Assembly: GCA_963699175.1 (NCBI GenBank)
Contig: OY969418.1
Span: 8,990,001 to 9,054,000, forward strand
Direction: 5' to 3'
DNA: 64,000 nt
Source of the DNA: JACPYM01 sp963699175
GTDB taxonomy: Bacteria; Acidobacteriota; Blastocatellia; RBC074
Shown here one piece after another: positions 48,627 to 60,033 of this stretch. The position numbers and the translations under genes are program-made. Below the pieces are notes generated by a model. It did not search any database. It was given only the letters and a program-made list of their open reading frames with translations, and was not told the origin of the DNA. Numbering within the stretch: position 1 is the stretch's first letter; each line of letters begins with the position of its first letter.

Positions 48627-49391
48627 ATGTTCGACAGATTGGTTGAATCAACGAAAAACAAACAGCGCAGCCGTTCAGGCAGATTTCTTTTTCTGACCGG
48701 GCTGATCTACGCGATGCTGCTAACTGTTTTGGCAGTGTGGACGATTATGGGCTTCAGTCCAGGTTTGGCGGAAAGCATTGATTGGGCGCGGTTGGCGCCG
48801 CCCATACTATTAACCGAAGCGCCGCCACCGATTCAGCACGCTTCGCGCGTGACGCGGGCCACCTCAATGAGTTTCAGACAGCCCACCGGCGAAACTGCGC
48901 CACCACCGCCTGACACAGTGCCTTCGCTACAGCCACCAAATCGCAACTTAATTCGTACTGGCTTACCAACCAGTGATGCCTGGAATCGTGGTAGTGTCAA
49001 CTTCACGCCTGGTATTGCAGAGGCAGGTGCGCCAGCTCCGCCACCGCCAGCGAGGCCGAAGCCCACGCCAGAACCAACGCCGGAAGTGAAACCGACGCCT
49101 CGGCCAACGTTGAAAGTGTCGGACGGCGTGACGCAAGGCATGGCCATTCGCAAAGTCACGCCACAATATTCGGCAATTGCCAAGGCTGCGCACGTCTTCG
49201 GGCCAGTGCAAGTTCAGGTATTGATCTCAGAAGAAGGACGTGTGATAGAAGCTGACGTACTCAGTGGCCATCCGCTTTTGCGGCAGGCGGCGTTGGATGC
49301 GGCGCGGCAATGGATTTTTCGCCCGACGCTGTTGAGTAAGGTGCCGGTGAAGGTGCAGGGCGTCCTGACCTTCAACTTCACACTCAATTGA
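48627..49391 (+). CDS. tonB: TonB-family energy transducer
   Basis: The 254-residue protein has an N-terminal membrane helix (FLTGLIYAMLLTVLAVWTI), a long Pro-rich periplasmic linker (PARPKPTPEPTPEVKPTPRP) and a C-terminal TonB domain with YSAIAKAAHVFGPVQVQVLI and LDAARQWIFRPTL. TonB transmits energy to outer-membrane receptors. It ends the plus-strand group after exbD, with a terminator downstream. Confidence 0.9.
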   Translation: MFDRLVESTKNKQRSRSGRFLFLTGLIYAMLLTVLAVWTIMGFSPGLAESIDWARLAPPILLTEAPPPIQHASRVTRATSMSFRQPTGETAPPPPDTVPSLQPPNRNLIRTGLPTSDAWNRGSVNFTPGIAEAGAPAPPPPARPKPTPEPTPEVKPTPRPTLKVSDGVTQGMAIRKVTPQYSAIAKAAHVFGPVQVQVLISEEGRVIEADVLSGHPLLRQAALDAARQWIFRPTLLSKVPVKVQGVLTFNFTLN

Positions 49392-49410
49392 ACCGCGCGC
49401 GATACCAAAA

Positions 49411-49461
49411 CATTTGGCCTGAGCAAGTGGTGCATTCACCCACTTACTCGGGCCATTTTAG
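49411..49461 (+). terminator. Intrinsic terminator after tonB
   Basis: GGCC-TGAG-CAAGTGG pairs with CCACTT-ACTCG-GGCC, followed by ATTTT. It lies about 25 bases after the tonB stop. Confidence 0.65.
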
Positions 49462-49580
49462 GATACGGTAAACTGCCGGGAGCGACAGCAACCAGGTGTT
49501 CTGCTTTAGGCGCAAGCGCAGTCACCCAGTCACCATCGCCCCCGGCACTTTACCGGAGCTCACATCTCTTCAGCCCCGGC

Positions 49581-49949
49581 TTATTCTCCGAGCAAGACTT
49601 TGACTGTCTTGATCACAAGCGGCAAATCGCGCGGTTTGCGCAGCACCTCTGTCGCCCCGGCGTCTTTGGCATTCTGACTGAAAGCGTCGCTGTACTCGGT
49701 CAACACTATAATGGGTTTGTCGGTGAGTTTAGGGACACGCCTCAAGGCTTTAATGAAATTTTCCCCTGCCACCAACGGCAACAATAAATCAGTCAAGACG
49801 AGATCAGGTTCGAATGAGGTTAGCAGATCGAAGGCAACCGCAGTGTTTTCGGCTGCCAACACGGCAAAGCCTGCATGCTGAAATGTCCGCTCGAGCATTT
49901 CTCTGGTTTCATAGTTGCCCTCAACGACCAGGATTTTCCTCTTCTCCAT
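49581..49949 (-). CDS. Stand-alone receiver-domain protein
   Basis: The 122-residue protein is a single CheY-like receiver domain with the phospho-acceptor D54 (VLTDLLLP), the switch Thr in IVLTEY and the conserved Lys in LRKPRD. The acidic pair that binds magnesium, normally Asp-Asp, is replaced by Glu10-Gly11. It may be phosphorylated poorly or not at all. It is transcribed on its own, convergent with tonB. Confidence 0.85.
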   Translation of the reverse strand: MEKRKILVVEGNYETREMLERTFQHAGFAVLAAENTAVAFDLLTSFEPDLVLTDLLLPLVAGENFIKALRRVPKLTDKPIIVLTEYSDAFSQNAKDAGATEVLRKPRDLPLVIKTVKVLLGE

Positions 49950-50162
49950 AATCAGATCTCCAATTCGCCACTACTACGCCTTATTCGTTTAGCAGTAACT
50001 GGTCAATCTACAGACTGGAATAGAAGCTGAATATCAGGTTAGCCATGATTTTGGTGTACGCGCTTCCATCATAGCTTTGTCATTGTTAGCACTACAAAGC
50101 GATCAGATTGGGCCGTGGCCAAGTTTGAAGCAGGCCGGGTATACAGTTAGAGCAGGGCGAGT

Positions 50163-50795
50163 TCAGTTCAATAACTTGTTTTGAAAAGCATAGTGGGTGA
50201 GTTCCGCGTTCGTCTTCAACCCCATTTTCTCCATGATGCGCGCTCGATAGGTGCTGATCGTCCTATCGCTCAGCGAGAGTAGCTCGGCAATCTCGCCGAC
50301 CGTTTTGCCCGAAGCGATCAGGCACATAACCTGGAATTCCCGGTCAGAAAGCGTCTCGTGCAGCGGGCCGTCCGTGCCCCTTTCAAAGTACAGCACCAAT
50401 TTTTCGGCTAGCGCGAGGCTGACATATCTGCCGCCCGTGATCACTTTGTTGATGGCTCTGACCAACTCTTCGCTTGGACTATCTTTCGTAATATACCCGG
50501 CAGCGCCGGCTTTGAAAGCGCGCCGCGCATATTGCTCTTCCGAATGCATGCTGAGGATCAACACGGGCAGTTTGGGCCGTGCCTGTTTCAACTCTTTCAA
50601 TAACTCCAGCCCGTCTCTGCCGCGTAAGGAGAGGTCTAAAACCACGCCATCCCAATCCTGCTCACAGGCCAGCTTGAGTGCTTCGGCTGCTGTGCCCGCC
50701 TCCCCAAAAACGATTGTGCCCGGTTGCTCATCAAAGAGCTTCTTCACGCCGTCTCGGACGACTTCGTGGTCGTCAACGATGAGGATTCTTTGCAT
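50163..50795 (-). CDS. LuxR/NarL-family response regulator
   Basis: The 210-residue regulator has a receiver domain (D8, D9, phospho-acceptor D54 in VVLDLSLRG, Lys in YITKDSP) and a C-terminal LuxR helix-turn-helix (LSDREFQVMCLIASGKTVGE). It should be phosphorylated by the histidine kinase encoded 17 bases upstream on the same strand. Target genes are unknown. Confidence 0.94.
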   Translation of the reverse strand: MQRILIVDDHEVVRDGVKKLFDEQPGTIVFGEAGTAAEALKLACEQDWDGVVLDLSLRGRDGLELLKELKQARPKLPVLILSMHSEEQYARRAFKAGAAGYITKDSPSEELVRAINKVITGGRYVSLALAEKLVLYFERGTDGPLHETLSDREFQVMCLIASGKTVGEIAELLSLSDRTISTYRARIMEKMGLKTNAELTHYAFQNKLLN

Positions 50796-50812
50796 GGTTT
50801 CTCCTGCGCGTG

Positions 50813-53617
50813 CTAAGCCGTAATTGGGACCCGTGCCGTCACCACTGTGCCTTTTCCTGCGGTTCCGGTAATGGTAATGACGCCATTTACCAAACGAGCG
50901 CGCTCGTGCATGCCGAGCAGTCCAAGCGAATGTATCCCGGCTTGCTCATCCTCTGTGATACCCTTGCCGTTGTCGCTAACCGTCAAGACGAAATAACCGG
51001 TCCGCACTTCCATCATAATCTCTACGCGTGTCGCTTCCGCATGCCGCAGAATGTTGGTCAAGGCTTCCTGAAAAATGCGAAAGAGAGCGGTGGCTTGCTC
51101 GCGGGTCAGCGGCGGATTTTCCAACCAGCAATCACAATGACATTGGATGCCGGTGCGCGCTTGAAACTGTTGCGCCTGCCATTCGATGGCCTCCGGCAAT
51201 CCTAAGTCATCCAGGACGCTGGGTCGCATTTCCGCCGCAATCCGGCGAACCGTGCTGATCGTCGTATCGGTCAGCTTGAGCATATTTACGACCTTCTCAT
51301 GCAGTGTATTCGCTGACGATTGCTCGCCGGCATTGGAGAGAATCTTATCAACTCTTTCCAACTCCCAGCGCAAGCTGGTCAATAATGACCCTAGCTCGTC
51401 GTGAATCTCACGCGCGATACGCAGACCTTCCTCTTCGCGCGCAGAACTCAAACTGGCGGTTAGCGCGCGTAACTGTTCGCTGGTGGCTCTGAGCTGCTCT
51501 TCTGCACGCTTATGATCGGTGATGTCTTCGGCAATACCGGTGATGCGGTAGACCTGCCCCGTTGCGTCTTGGATAGGGAAGCCGCGATCCCAGATCCAGC
51601 GTATCGAGCCGTCCGGCCTGACCACACGATATTCCATTTCAAATGCGCGCTCCAGTTTCTGGCCAAAAACAGCAATGACCTTTGGGCGATCTTCCGGGTG
51701 AATGGCCTCCAGAAAAGAGCGAGGATTTTGCCGCAGGCTTTCGCGTGTGCGCCCCCAGATAGATTCGTAGGCGGGGCTGATGTAGAGCGATTCGCTCAAG
51801 TCGGGTGTGTTCAACCAGAAGACCTCACGAATATTTTCCGTCAGTTGGCGGAATCGCTCTTCGCTCTCGTGCACGGCGTCTTCTGCACGCTTGAGTTCGG
51901 TGATGTCGTTGGTGACCATGAGAAAGCAAGGCTCGCCACTGATTTCGATAACCTCCGCAGAGGTGAGTACTATGCGCTCCTCATCTGCCTTGGTGTGAGG
52001 CCGAAACTCCAGGTTGCGAAAGGGCTGACCTTCTTTGAGTAACTGTTGAATGCGAGAATCCTCTTTGCCTATCCACCTCTTCAGTTCATAGGCAGGCTGG
52101 CCGATGATTTCTTCACGTGTGAATCCCATTTCGCGAAACCAGCAGTCATTAGCATCCAGCACCACTCCGTCTTTAATTCGAATGATGCCCATCCGGAGGG
52201 GGCTGTGGTTAAAAGCCTTGAAAAAGCGTTCCTCCGAAGCGCGCAACGCCTCTTCAGCAAGCTTGCGCTCGGTAATGTCGCGCCCCACCGATTGCAATTC
52301 GATCAGCCGTCCCTGCTGATCAAACAAGCCGCGGTCGGCCCACTCCTGCCAGCATGTCGTGCCATCAGGCAAAAGACTTTCGTGCACACCCAAGGCTACG
52401 GGTGTAGCAGGTGTGATACTCCGAATTTTCTCTCTGACCGTTTCCCGGTAAGGTTCTGCAACAAGGGGGAGAAAGCTGGAACCGACCAACTCATCAAACG
52501 ATTTACCGAAAGTGCGACAGTAGGCTTGGTTGACAAAGGTGCGTGTGCCGTCGGGCTTCCACCGAACGATCATTTCAGTCTGGTCTTCCACGATTGCGCG
52601 GAAAAGTTCTTCGGCGTGCTGCAAGGCTTGCTCGGCCAGCTTCCGCTCAGTGATGTCCTCTACCATACCGATGGCAAACTGGCTGCTGTTATTTCCGTCG
52701 CTGAGGCTAGAAGCCGTCATATTGCCCCAGCGCATCTGACCGTCCTTCTTGAGATAGCGTTTTTCGATCTGGTAATGATCGCGTTGCCCGGCAAACAACT
52801 CCTGGGCAAGGGCAAAATCCACGGCGGCGTCATCCGGGTGAGTGAATTGGACGAAAGGCATGCGGCGCAACTCTTCTCCCGAATAACCGAGCATGCGTTG
52901 CAACGCCGCATTGCTTTGCACGGGATAACCATCGGCATCTACCAGTGCAATACCGATAGCCGCATTATTGAAAATTGCCTGCCACCGGCTCTCGCTCTGG
53001 CGCACCGCTTCCTCGGCTTGACGGCGTTCAACGATCTCCTGGCGCGCACGCCCCAATGCTTCCTCGATGCTGCGCGTTGCCAGTGTCACCAGCACAGCAG
53101 CCAACAAGAGACTAATGGCATGCGTGACCAGGAGTTCGAACGACCCCACAGGTATTAGCGGCGCGGGCAACCAACCGTTGCTTTCGGCTTGCCACATGCC
53201 CAGCCCGGCCAAGATGCTCAATCCCGCCACCGCCAACGCGGCACCGCGCCCAAGCAATAATCCAGCGATAAGCACGGGAATGATGTAATTGCGGAACCCA
53301 GTTGAGCGAACCCCACCGTTAATAACGGCGATGGCTGTGAGCGATAACCAGAAACCCAGCACAGTGCCAATACTAGCCAGTCGCACGTAACCACGCCGCA
53401 ACAGCAACATCATTCCAATTAGTAATAAGGTGAGCGGCACGAAGAGGCTGAGGCGCGGCGCTTGTGCAGTTTCTTCAACCCAGGTGATACCGCGAAACAG
53501 GAGCGCGCGGGCGAGCAACAGCCACAAAATAATATTGAGCAACCAGGCCGTGCGCGTTTTGTCTTCAGCGCCTTTAAAGACGGGGGATGCCAGCAGCCGT
53601 TTGATCCATGTAGGCAT
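50813..53617 (-). CDS. Multi-PAS membrane sensor histidine kinase (NarX/DesK-like)
   Basis: This 934-residue kinase has five or six N-terminal membrane helices without a large external loop, then about four PAS/PAC domains (repeated ERFxxAF, DITERKLAEEAL patterns). A HisKA_3 domain follows with the phospho-acceptor His739 in AREIHDELGSLL and a C-terminal ATPase domain (VSDNGKGI). The start ATG 53617 has AGGAAG seven bases upstream. It pairs with the LuxR regulator directly downstream. Its signal is unknown. Confidence 0.93.
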   Translation of the reverse strand: MPTWIKRLLASPVFKGAEDKTRTAWLLNIILWLLLARALLFRGITWVEETAQAPRLSLFVPLTLLLIGMMLLLRRGYVRLASIGTVLGFWLSLTAIAVINGGVRSTGFRNYIIPVLIAGLLLGRGAALAVAGLSILAGLGMWQAESNGWLPAPLIPVGSFELLVTHAISLLLAAVLVTLATRSIEEALGRARQEIVERRQAEEAVRQSESRWQAIFNNAAIGIALVDADGYPVQSNAALQRMLGYSGEELRRMPFVQFTHPDDAAVDFALAQELFAGQRDHYQIEKRYLKKDGQMRWGNMTASSLSDGNNSSQFAIGMVEDITERKLAEQALQHAEELFRAIVEDQTEMIVRWKPDGTRTFVNQAYCRTFGKSFDELVGSSFLPLVAEPYRETVREKIRSITPATPVALGVHESLLPDGTTCWQEWADRGLFDQQGRLIELQSVGRDITERKLAEEALRASEERFFKAFNHSPLRMGIIRIKDGVVLDANDCWFREMGFTREEIIGQPAYELKRWIGKEDSRIQQLLKEGQPFRNLEFRPHTKADEERIVLTSAEVIEISGEPCFLMVTNDITELKRAEDAVHESEERFRQLTENIREVFWLNTPDLSESLYISPAYESIWGRTRESLRQNPRSFLEAIHPEDRPKVIAVFGQKLERAFEMEYRVVRPDGSIRWIWDRGFPIQDATGQVYRITGIAEDITDHKRAEEQLRATSEQLRALTASLSSAREEEGLRIAREIHDELGSLLTSLRWELERVDKILSNAGEQSSANTLHEKVVNMLKLTDTTISTVRRIAAEMRPSVLDDLGLPEAIEWQAQQFQARTGIQCHCDCWLENPPLTREQATALFRIFQEALTNILRHAEATRVEIMMEVRTGYFVLTVSDNGKGITEDEQAGIHSLGLLGMHERARLVNGVITITGTAGKGTVVTARVPITA

Positions 53618-53710
53618 AAGGTTCTTCCTGCTGCGCCTTCCTAACTTGCGGCAAAACAAGTTTCAGCTTAGGCCATTGACTGGATTATCTCTTCGCTGGC
53701 GCAGCCCCAA

Positions 53711-56281
<2,571 letters not shown>

Positions 56282-56286
56282 ATGTT

Positions 56287-56348
56287 AGTAGCAATCAGTA
56301 GACAGTAGACAGTAGACATTGCAGCTTGCCTAATGTCCACTGACTACT
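56287..56348. repeat. Intergenic inverted repeat, CTACTGT family
   Basis: On the plus strand AGTAGACAGTAGACAGTAG-type words (56287-56320) pair with AATGTCCACTGACTACT (56332-56348). Read on the minus strand it is a run of CTACTGT heptamers ending six bases before lon. It overlaps the hsp20 stop codon. It is related to the murG-murC repeat. Confidence 0.8.
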
Positions 56349-56805
56349 CCACAATCGGTATCGCAATCTCCCGTCCGCAGACATTGGATTTTGGCAAGCG
56401 CACATGCAGCACGCCGTCTAGTAGTTTAGCCGTGACCCCTTCGGCCTCCACCAGCCACTTTATCGTCACGCTCAAGGAGAACGCGCCATATTCGCGCTCC
56501 AGACAAAGAAAGCGCACCGGCTTTTGGTCTTCGCTCGGCACTTCCGAGTTTTCGCGTTCCTTGCGGCCTTCAATACGCAGCTTGCCGTCGAGCAGGCTCA
56601 CACGGATGTGCGAGAGCAGCACGCCCGGCAATTCGACCCGCACCAGAATTGAATCTTCCATCTCGCAGAGATCAACCGGCGGCGACCATGAACCGGGCTG
56701 CTGCGCCTGCGCGCGCAACTCATCCACCCGCACCAACAGGCGACGCAGCCGGTCGCGCAATTGATCGGAAAGCTCGACTGATAAAGGATTCAGGGGCCTG
56801 GTCAT
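56344..56805 (-). CDS. Small heat-shock protein (Hsp20 family)
   Basis: The 153-residue chaperone has an alpha-crystallin domain at about residues 45-145, with PPVDLCEMEDSILVRVELPG and the typical beta strands up to LLDGVLHVRLPK. It holds unfolded proteins for refolding. A C-terminal IPIV is the usual I-x-I/V oligomerisation motif. ATG 56805 is preferred over an earlier frame start. It sits upstream of lon on the same strand. Confidence 0.9.
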   Translation of the reverse strand: MTRPLNPLSVELSDQLRDRLRRLLVRVDELRAQAQQPGSWSPPVDLCEMEDSILVRVELPGVLLSHIRVSLLDGKLRIEGRKERENSEVPSEDQKPVRFLCLEREYGAFSLSVTIKWLVEAEGVTAKLLDGVLHVRLPKSNVCGREIAIPIVE

Positions 56806-57116
56806 AACTAGAATGATCTGTCGTAAGAAATATCTTTGAGTCGCGCCCCACAGGAGTGCGCACAAACGATGAAAGCAAATGCGATTCTAGCTTTCGACCG
56901 AAGCGTGCGCAAGAAGTCAATTGTGACAAGCTACAACTCAAATGTTCGCCGCGCGTTTTCAAACGTAACCTCTTACCAAGCTGTATCGTCTTGCAGCTTT
57001 AGGTTGGCTAGTATCCGGCGTGTCCGCAACGCCGCCCTGTAGTTCAATAATTTGTGCGGCTCCGAGAAATGAATCGCACACGGAGCGACAAACACCCTTG
57101 AAAGGAGACTCCCTTT

Positions 57117-58307
57117 ATGACTCTGAAAAGAACTCTGCAAAATGTCGTCGGTCTGCTTTTGCTCGCGGCGATTCTTTCTGTGTTGGCCGTAGCCCAAACA
57201 CCACCGCGCCAGCCGACGCCGAATGACACGTTGGTCTCGCCTGAAGTCCTCTCCGGCGGCCGCGTGGCATTCCGCATTTACGCGCCGAAAGCGTCGGAAG
57301 TGACACTGCGCGGCGATTGGATGGAAGGAACAGGGACGGTCAAGCTGGAGAAGGATGACAAGGGCGTTTGGTCAACCACTGTCGGCCCCCTTGTGCCCGA
57401 TTTTTACAGTTATGCGTTCGCCGTAGATGGCGTGCGCACGCTCGACCCGAAGAACGCCATGATCAAGCAGGGCCTGACGAGCCTCGACAATATGTTTTTT
57501 CTGCCGGGCGCGGAGGCCGCGTTTGAAGACAGCCAAGCTGTGCCGCACGGCGAGATTCGCAAAGTCTGGTATCAGTCTTCGACGCTCAGCATGCAACGAC
57601 GCCTGCACATCTATTTCCCGCCCGGCTACGAGAGCGGCAAGGAGCGTTATCCGGTCTTCTACCTGCTACACGGCGGTGGCGACGAGGATTCAGGCTGGAG
57701 CACGATTGGCCGCGCGGGTTTCATCCTCGATAATCTGATTGCGGCGAAGAAAGCCAGGCCGATGGTTGTCGTGATGCCCAACGGCAGTCTCCCGCGCCCG
57801 CCCGCCACGCCCGGCGCACCACCTGACCCGGCAGTGACTGCTGCGCTGCAAGACCGGTTCGCCAGCGAGTTACTCAAAGACGTTGTGCCGTTCGTCGAGA
57901 AGAATTATCGTGTGCTCGCAGGACGCGATAATCGCGCGATTGCGGGGCTTTCAATGGGCGGCGGCCAGACGACGCGCATCATCACCACAAACCCCGACCA
58001 ATTCGCCTACGTCGCGGTTTGGAGCGCAGGCGTCAACCCGCAGACGACAGCCGATTTCGAGAAACGCGCGGCGGCCTTGCTCGACCGTGCCGACCAAGCC
58101 AACAAGCAGATCAAGCTGTTTTCAATTAGTTGCGGAGAGAAAGATCCGCTGGCTTTCAACGGCTCGAAGAATCTGGCGGAGATCCTGAAGAAGCACGGCG
58201 TCCGGCATGAGATGCACATCAGCGGCGGCGGTCACACCTGGATCAACTGGCGGCACTACCTGAATGAACTCGCCCCGCGTTTATTCCAGACAAAGCCTGC
58301 AATGTAG
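57117..58307 (+). CDS. Secreted esterase with N-terminal carbohydrate-binding-like (E-set) domain
   Basis: The 396-residue protein has a signal peptide (VVGLLLLAAILSVLAVAQ), an E-set/CBM48-like domain (about 35-125, VAFRIYAPKASEVTLRGDW) and an esterase domain of the feruloyl-esterase/esterase-D type: HGGGDEDSGW, nucleophile Ser279 in GLSMGGG and His373 in GGGHTWINW. Similar two-domain enzymes remove acyl or feruloyl groups from plant polysaccharides. AAAGGAGA lies before ATG. Confidence 0.9.
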   Translation: MTLKRTLQNVVGLLLLAAILSVLAVAQTPPRQPTPNDTLVSPEVLSGGRVAFRIYAPKASEVTLRGDWMEGTGTVKLEKDDKGVWSTTVGPLVPDFYSYAFAVDGVRTLDPKNAMIKQGLTSLDNMFFLPGAEAAFEDSQAVPHGEIRKVWYQSSTLSMQRRLHIYFPPGYESGKERYPVFYLLHGGGDEDSGWSTIGRAGFILDNLIAAKKARPMVVVMPNGSLPRPPATPGAPPDPAVTAALQDRFASELLKDVVPFVEKNYRVLAGRDNRAIAGLSMGGGQTTRIITTNPDQFAYVAVWSAGVNPQTTADFEKRAAALLDRADQANKQIKLFSISCGEKDPLAFNGSKNLAEILKKHGVRHEMHISGGGHTWINWRHYLNELAPRLFQTKPAM

Positions 58308-58332
58308 CTGAGTTAGATCGGATTTCAATTGT

Positions 58333-58447
58333 GTGTACGGCAAAATCAACCACGGGGAGCACCGGGATCACGGGGAAAGCTGGCATAGGCGGTCAAGGTT
58401 GGTGTTTCCCTGTGTGCCCCGTGCTCCCCGTGGTTTGATCCGTACAC
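58333..58447. repeat. Intergenic inverted repeat, CACGGGGAGCAC family
   Basis: Arms at 58333-58377 and 58405-58447 are complementary over about 43 bases with few mismatches: GTGTACGG ... AACCACGGGGAGCAC on the left and GTGCTCCCCGTGGTTTG ... CCGTACAC on the right. It is the longest repeat of this kind in the window. Confidence 0.88.
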
Positions 58448-58511
58448 TCATTTGCAAACCATCTAGTGCCACAAGCCACAGCAAGGGCTGAATTGGATAC
58501 GGCATAAATAA

Positions 58512-58538
58512 CAACGGCCACCGCGAAGGTGGCCGTTG
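58512..58538 (-). terminator. Terminator of a truncated tRNA/tmRNA gene
   Basis: On the minus strand an 11-base-pair perfect stem (CAACGGCCACC / GGTGGCCGTTG) with a TTCGC loop is followed by TTATTTAT. It sits 20 bases after the RNA 3' end at 58558, as expected for the original gene's terminator. Confidence 0.7.
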
Positions 58539-58557
58539 AGCATTGAAAATATTGAAC

Positions 58558-58583
58558 TGGGAGGTAGGGAGTCGAACCCCGAT
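58558..58583 (-). other. Attachment-site candidate: 3' end of a tRNA or tmRNA gene
   Basis: The minus strand carries a T-arm (GGGGTTCGACTCCC) and an acceptor end TACCTCCCA. No matching 5' acceptor strand (GGGAGG) exists within the next 400 bases, so the gene is cut off. It marks the left junction of an integrated element whose genes follow to the right. The intact RNA gene should be restored at the far junction. Core limits are not known. Confidence 0.6.
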
Positions 58584-58625
58584 AGGCGATCCAGAGAGCG
58601 CGCAAGGGCATTTGGCTGTGTTTGC

Positions 58626-58719
58626 CTGAGTTTGCGAGAGTGTTGATTGGTCAAGTTTTACAGCCATTTGTCTTTTTCTGCGTTAAGCTGAGTTTGCTTG
58701 AGTTTCGCTGAGTTGGCAC
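58626..58719 (+). repeat. Four TGAGTT repeats next to the attachment site
   Basis: CTGAGTTTGC (58626-58635), CTGAGTTTGC (58688-58697), TTGAGTTTCGC (58698-58708) and CTGAGTTGGCAC (58708-58719) are directly repeated. Their place beside the junction fits arm-type sites for a tyrosine integrase or excisionase. Confidence 0.5.
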
Positions 58720-58761
58720 ACTCCTGGCACACAAGTTTGCCATATTCAATTTGCAAAGTAT

Positions 58762-58812
58762 GAAAGCCTCTGAAAGCCTGTTTATGGGCATTTCAGAGGC
58801 TTTCTTGTTTTG
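58762..58812 (+). terminator. Intrinsic terminator inside the element's left end
   Basis: GAAAGCCTCTGAAA pairs perfectly with TTTCAGAGGCTTTC around a 15-base loop, followed by TTGTTTT. It would block host transcription from entering the element. Confidence 0.75.
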
Positions 58813-58895
58813 GTGGGTTTTACTGAGTGTAGGGCAATTGGCACAATACCAAATGAAAGATTCACGCTCTGCTTTGATTGGCGGGGCATAAGTTC

Positions 58896-58960
58896 GGCTC
58901 GCCTCACCCGCGTCTGATCAACGCGGGAACAGCACGAAATCCTGATCGTGTTGGCGAGCC
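58896..58960 (+). other. Three-way-junction DNA/RNA structure
   Basis: GGCTCGCC (58896-58903) pairs with GGCGAGCC (58953-58960). Inside lie two perfect hairpins: CCCGCGT/ACGCGGG (58907-58927) and CACGA/TCGTG (58933-58950). It ends 35 bases before the first gene of the element. It could be a leader RNA fold or a protein-binding DNA site. Confidence 0.5.
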
Positions 58961-58995
58961 GTTCATCAATCAGGAAGCGAGGCCACAGGAAGCCA

Positions 58996-59904
58996 ATGGC
59001 ACAGACATGGGGGCCGGCGATTGATACGCCAGATCAATCATTGACTCGTTTTTTCTTTCGCCGAGAATTCTTCAGAATAATAGGAGACTTAAAACCTGAG
59101 ATACTGAAAGAATTACAAGACGAACCGTTGGCCACTTTTTTAGAAGTACAAAAACAGTTTCCTCGCGGGTTGCTTCAGATTGCTGGCGAAATTAGCAACG
59201 TCAAGTTTGGCGACATCATTGACTATATTGAAACATGTTATCCCAAGGCAGATTGGTTATGCGCGCTATGTTGTGACCTGTTTTGCTGGGCTTTGAATCA
59301 CAACCTGTTGGCAAGCTGGATAATTGCCGACACTCTACATACCCTTGATAAATGGTCTTGGAACATGAAGGCTAAAGAGAAACGGACATGGTTTCCAATG
59401 CCTATCAATATCTTTATCCCAAAGCTTCTTCAGCCGCCCAATGGGTTCCCTGTCTTTGATCCAACCGAAACGAAACCTAGCACCTACATTGAGCGATTGA
59501 AAAATGAAGCCGACGAGGCCATCAAACGGATTCCACTGCTCAAGATAACCAAATACAACGACAGGTTGCCGATTATCCGCCGTGTTGAAGATGTGGCCAA
59601 GAAATATTGCAAAGAGTCAATCGAGCATTTTCTTCAAGAAGAAAGCATGAGACTCGTGGATGCTGACAGCCCATCTGTTGCGAAGAAGCATTTAGAATGG
59701 GCTGTCCGTTTTCAAGTTGTTAAGGAAACTTACACGGCGATTGGTAAGCGCGAAATTCCAACGGCTCACGCCAGTGTAATTAGTCGCAACGTCCAGAAAA
59801 TGCTTGAGTTGCTCGACATCGAAAAGCGTGCAAATGCAAAACGCGGAAGACCAATAGGCCGCAAAGACTCGCCAATGGCCCCACGTCAGAGCCGAAAACA
59901 ATAA
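58996..59904 (+). CDS. Unknown element protein with a C-terminal AT-hook motif
   Basis: I do not recognise this 302-residue protein. It has a mostly helical, Trp- and Cys-containing middle (ALCCDLFCWALNHNLLASW) and a basic C-terminus with RGRP at about residues 283-286 (AKRGRPIGRK), the core of an AT-hook that binds AT-rich DNA. ATG 58996 has AGGA upstream; a longer frame would start inside the three-way junction structure. Its base composition looks more AT-rich than the host genes. It is the first gene of the element. Confidence 0.65.
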   Translation: MAQTWGPAIDTPDQSLTRFFFRREFFRIIGDLKPEILKELQDEPLATFLEVQKQFPRGLLQIAGEISNVKFGDIIDYIETCYPKADWLCALCCDLFCWALNHNLLASWIIADTLHTLDKWSWNMKAKEKRTWFPMPINIFIPKLLQPPNGFPVFDPTETKPSTYIERLKNEADEAIKRIPLLKITKYNDRLPIIRRVEDVAKKYCKESIEHFLQEESMRLVDADSPSVAKKHLEWAVRFQVVKETYTAIGKREIPTAHASVISRNVQKMLELLDIEKRANAKRGRPIGRKDSPMAPRQSRKQ

Positions 59905-60033
59905 TTTTGCATTCAAGCCTTAGAGTTTCTTTCAATAGCACAATTTTTTCAGGATTGCCGTTGTGCGATTCTCTTCGCATCAGGTGCGAAGACTTGCAAC
60001 TGAGCAAGTTTCAATCAGAAGGGAGACGAAGTT

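Noticed and set aside
56866..57116. CIRCE-type heat-shock operator upstream of hsp20
   Set aside because: Only one GAGTGC half is present; no inverted partner at nine bases.
58896..58960. Hammerhead ribozyme, because of CTGAT and GAAA words
   Set aside because: The core needs CUGANGA and GAAA in the junction strands; here they lie in hairpin loops or stems and the sequence is CTGATCA.
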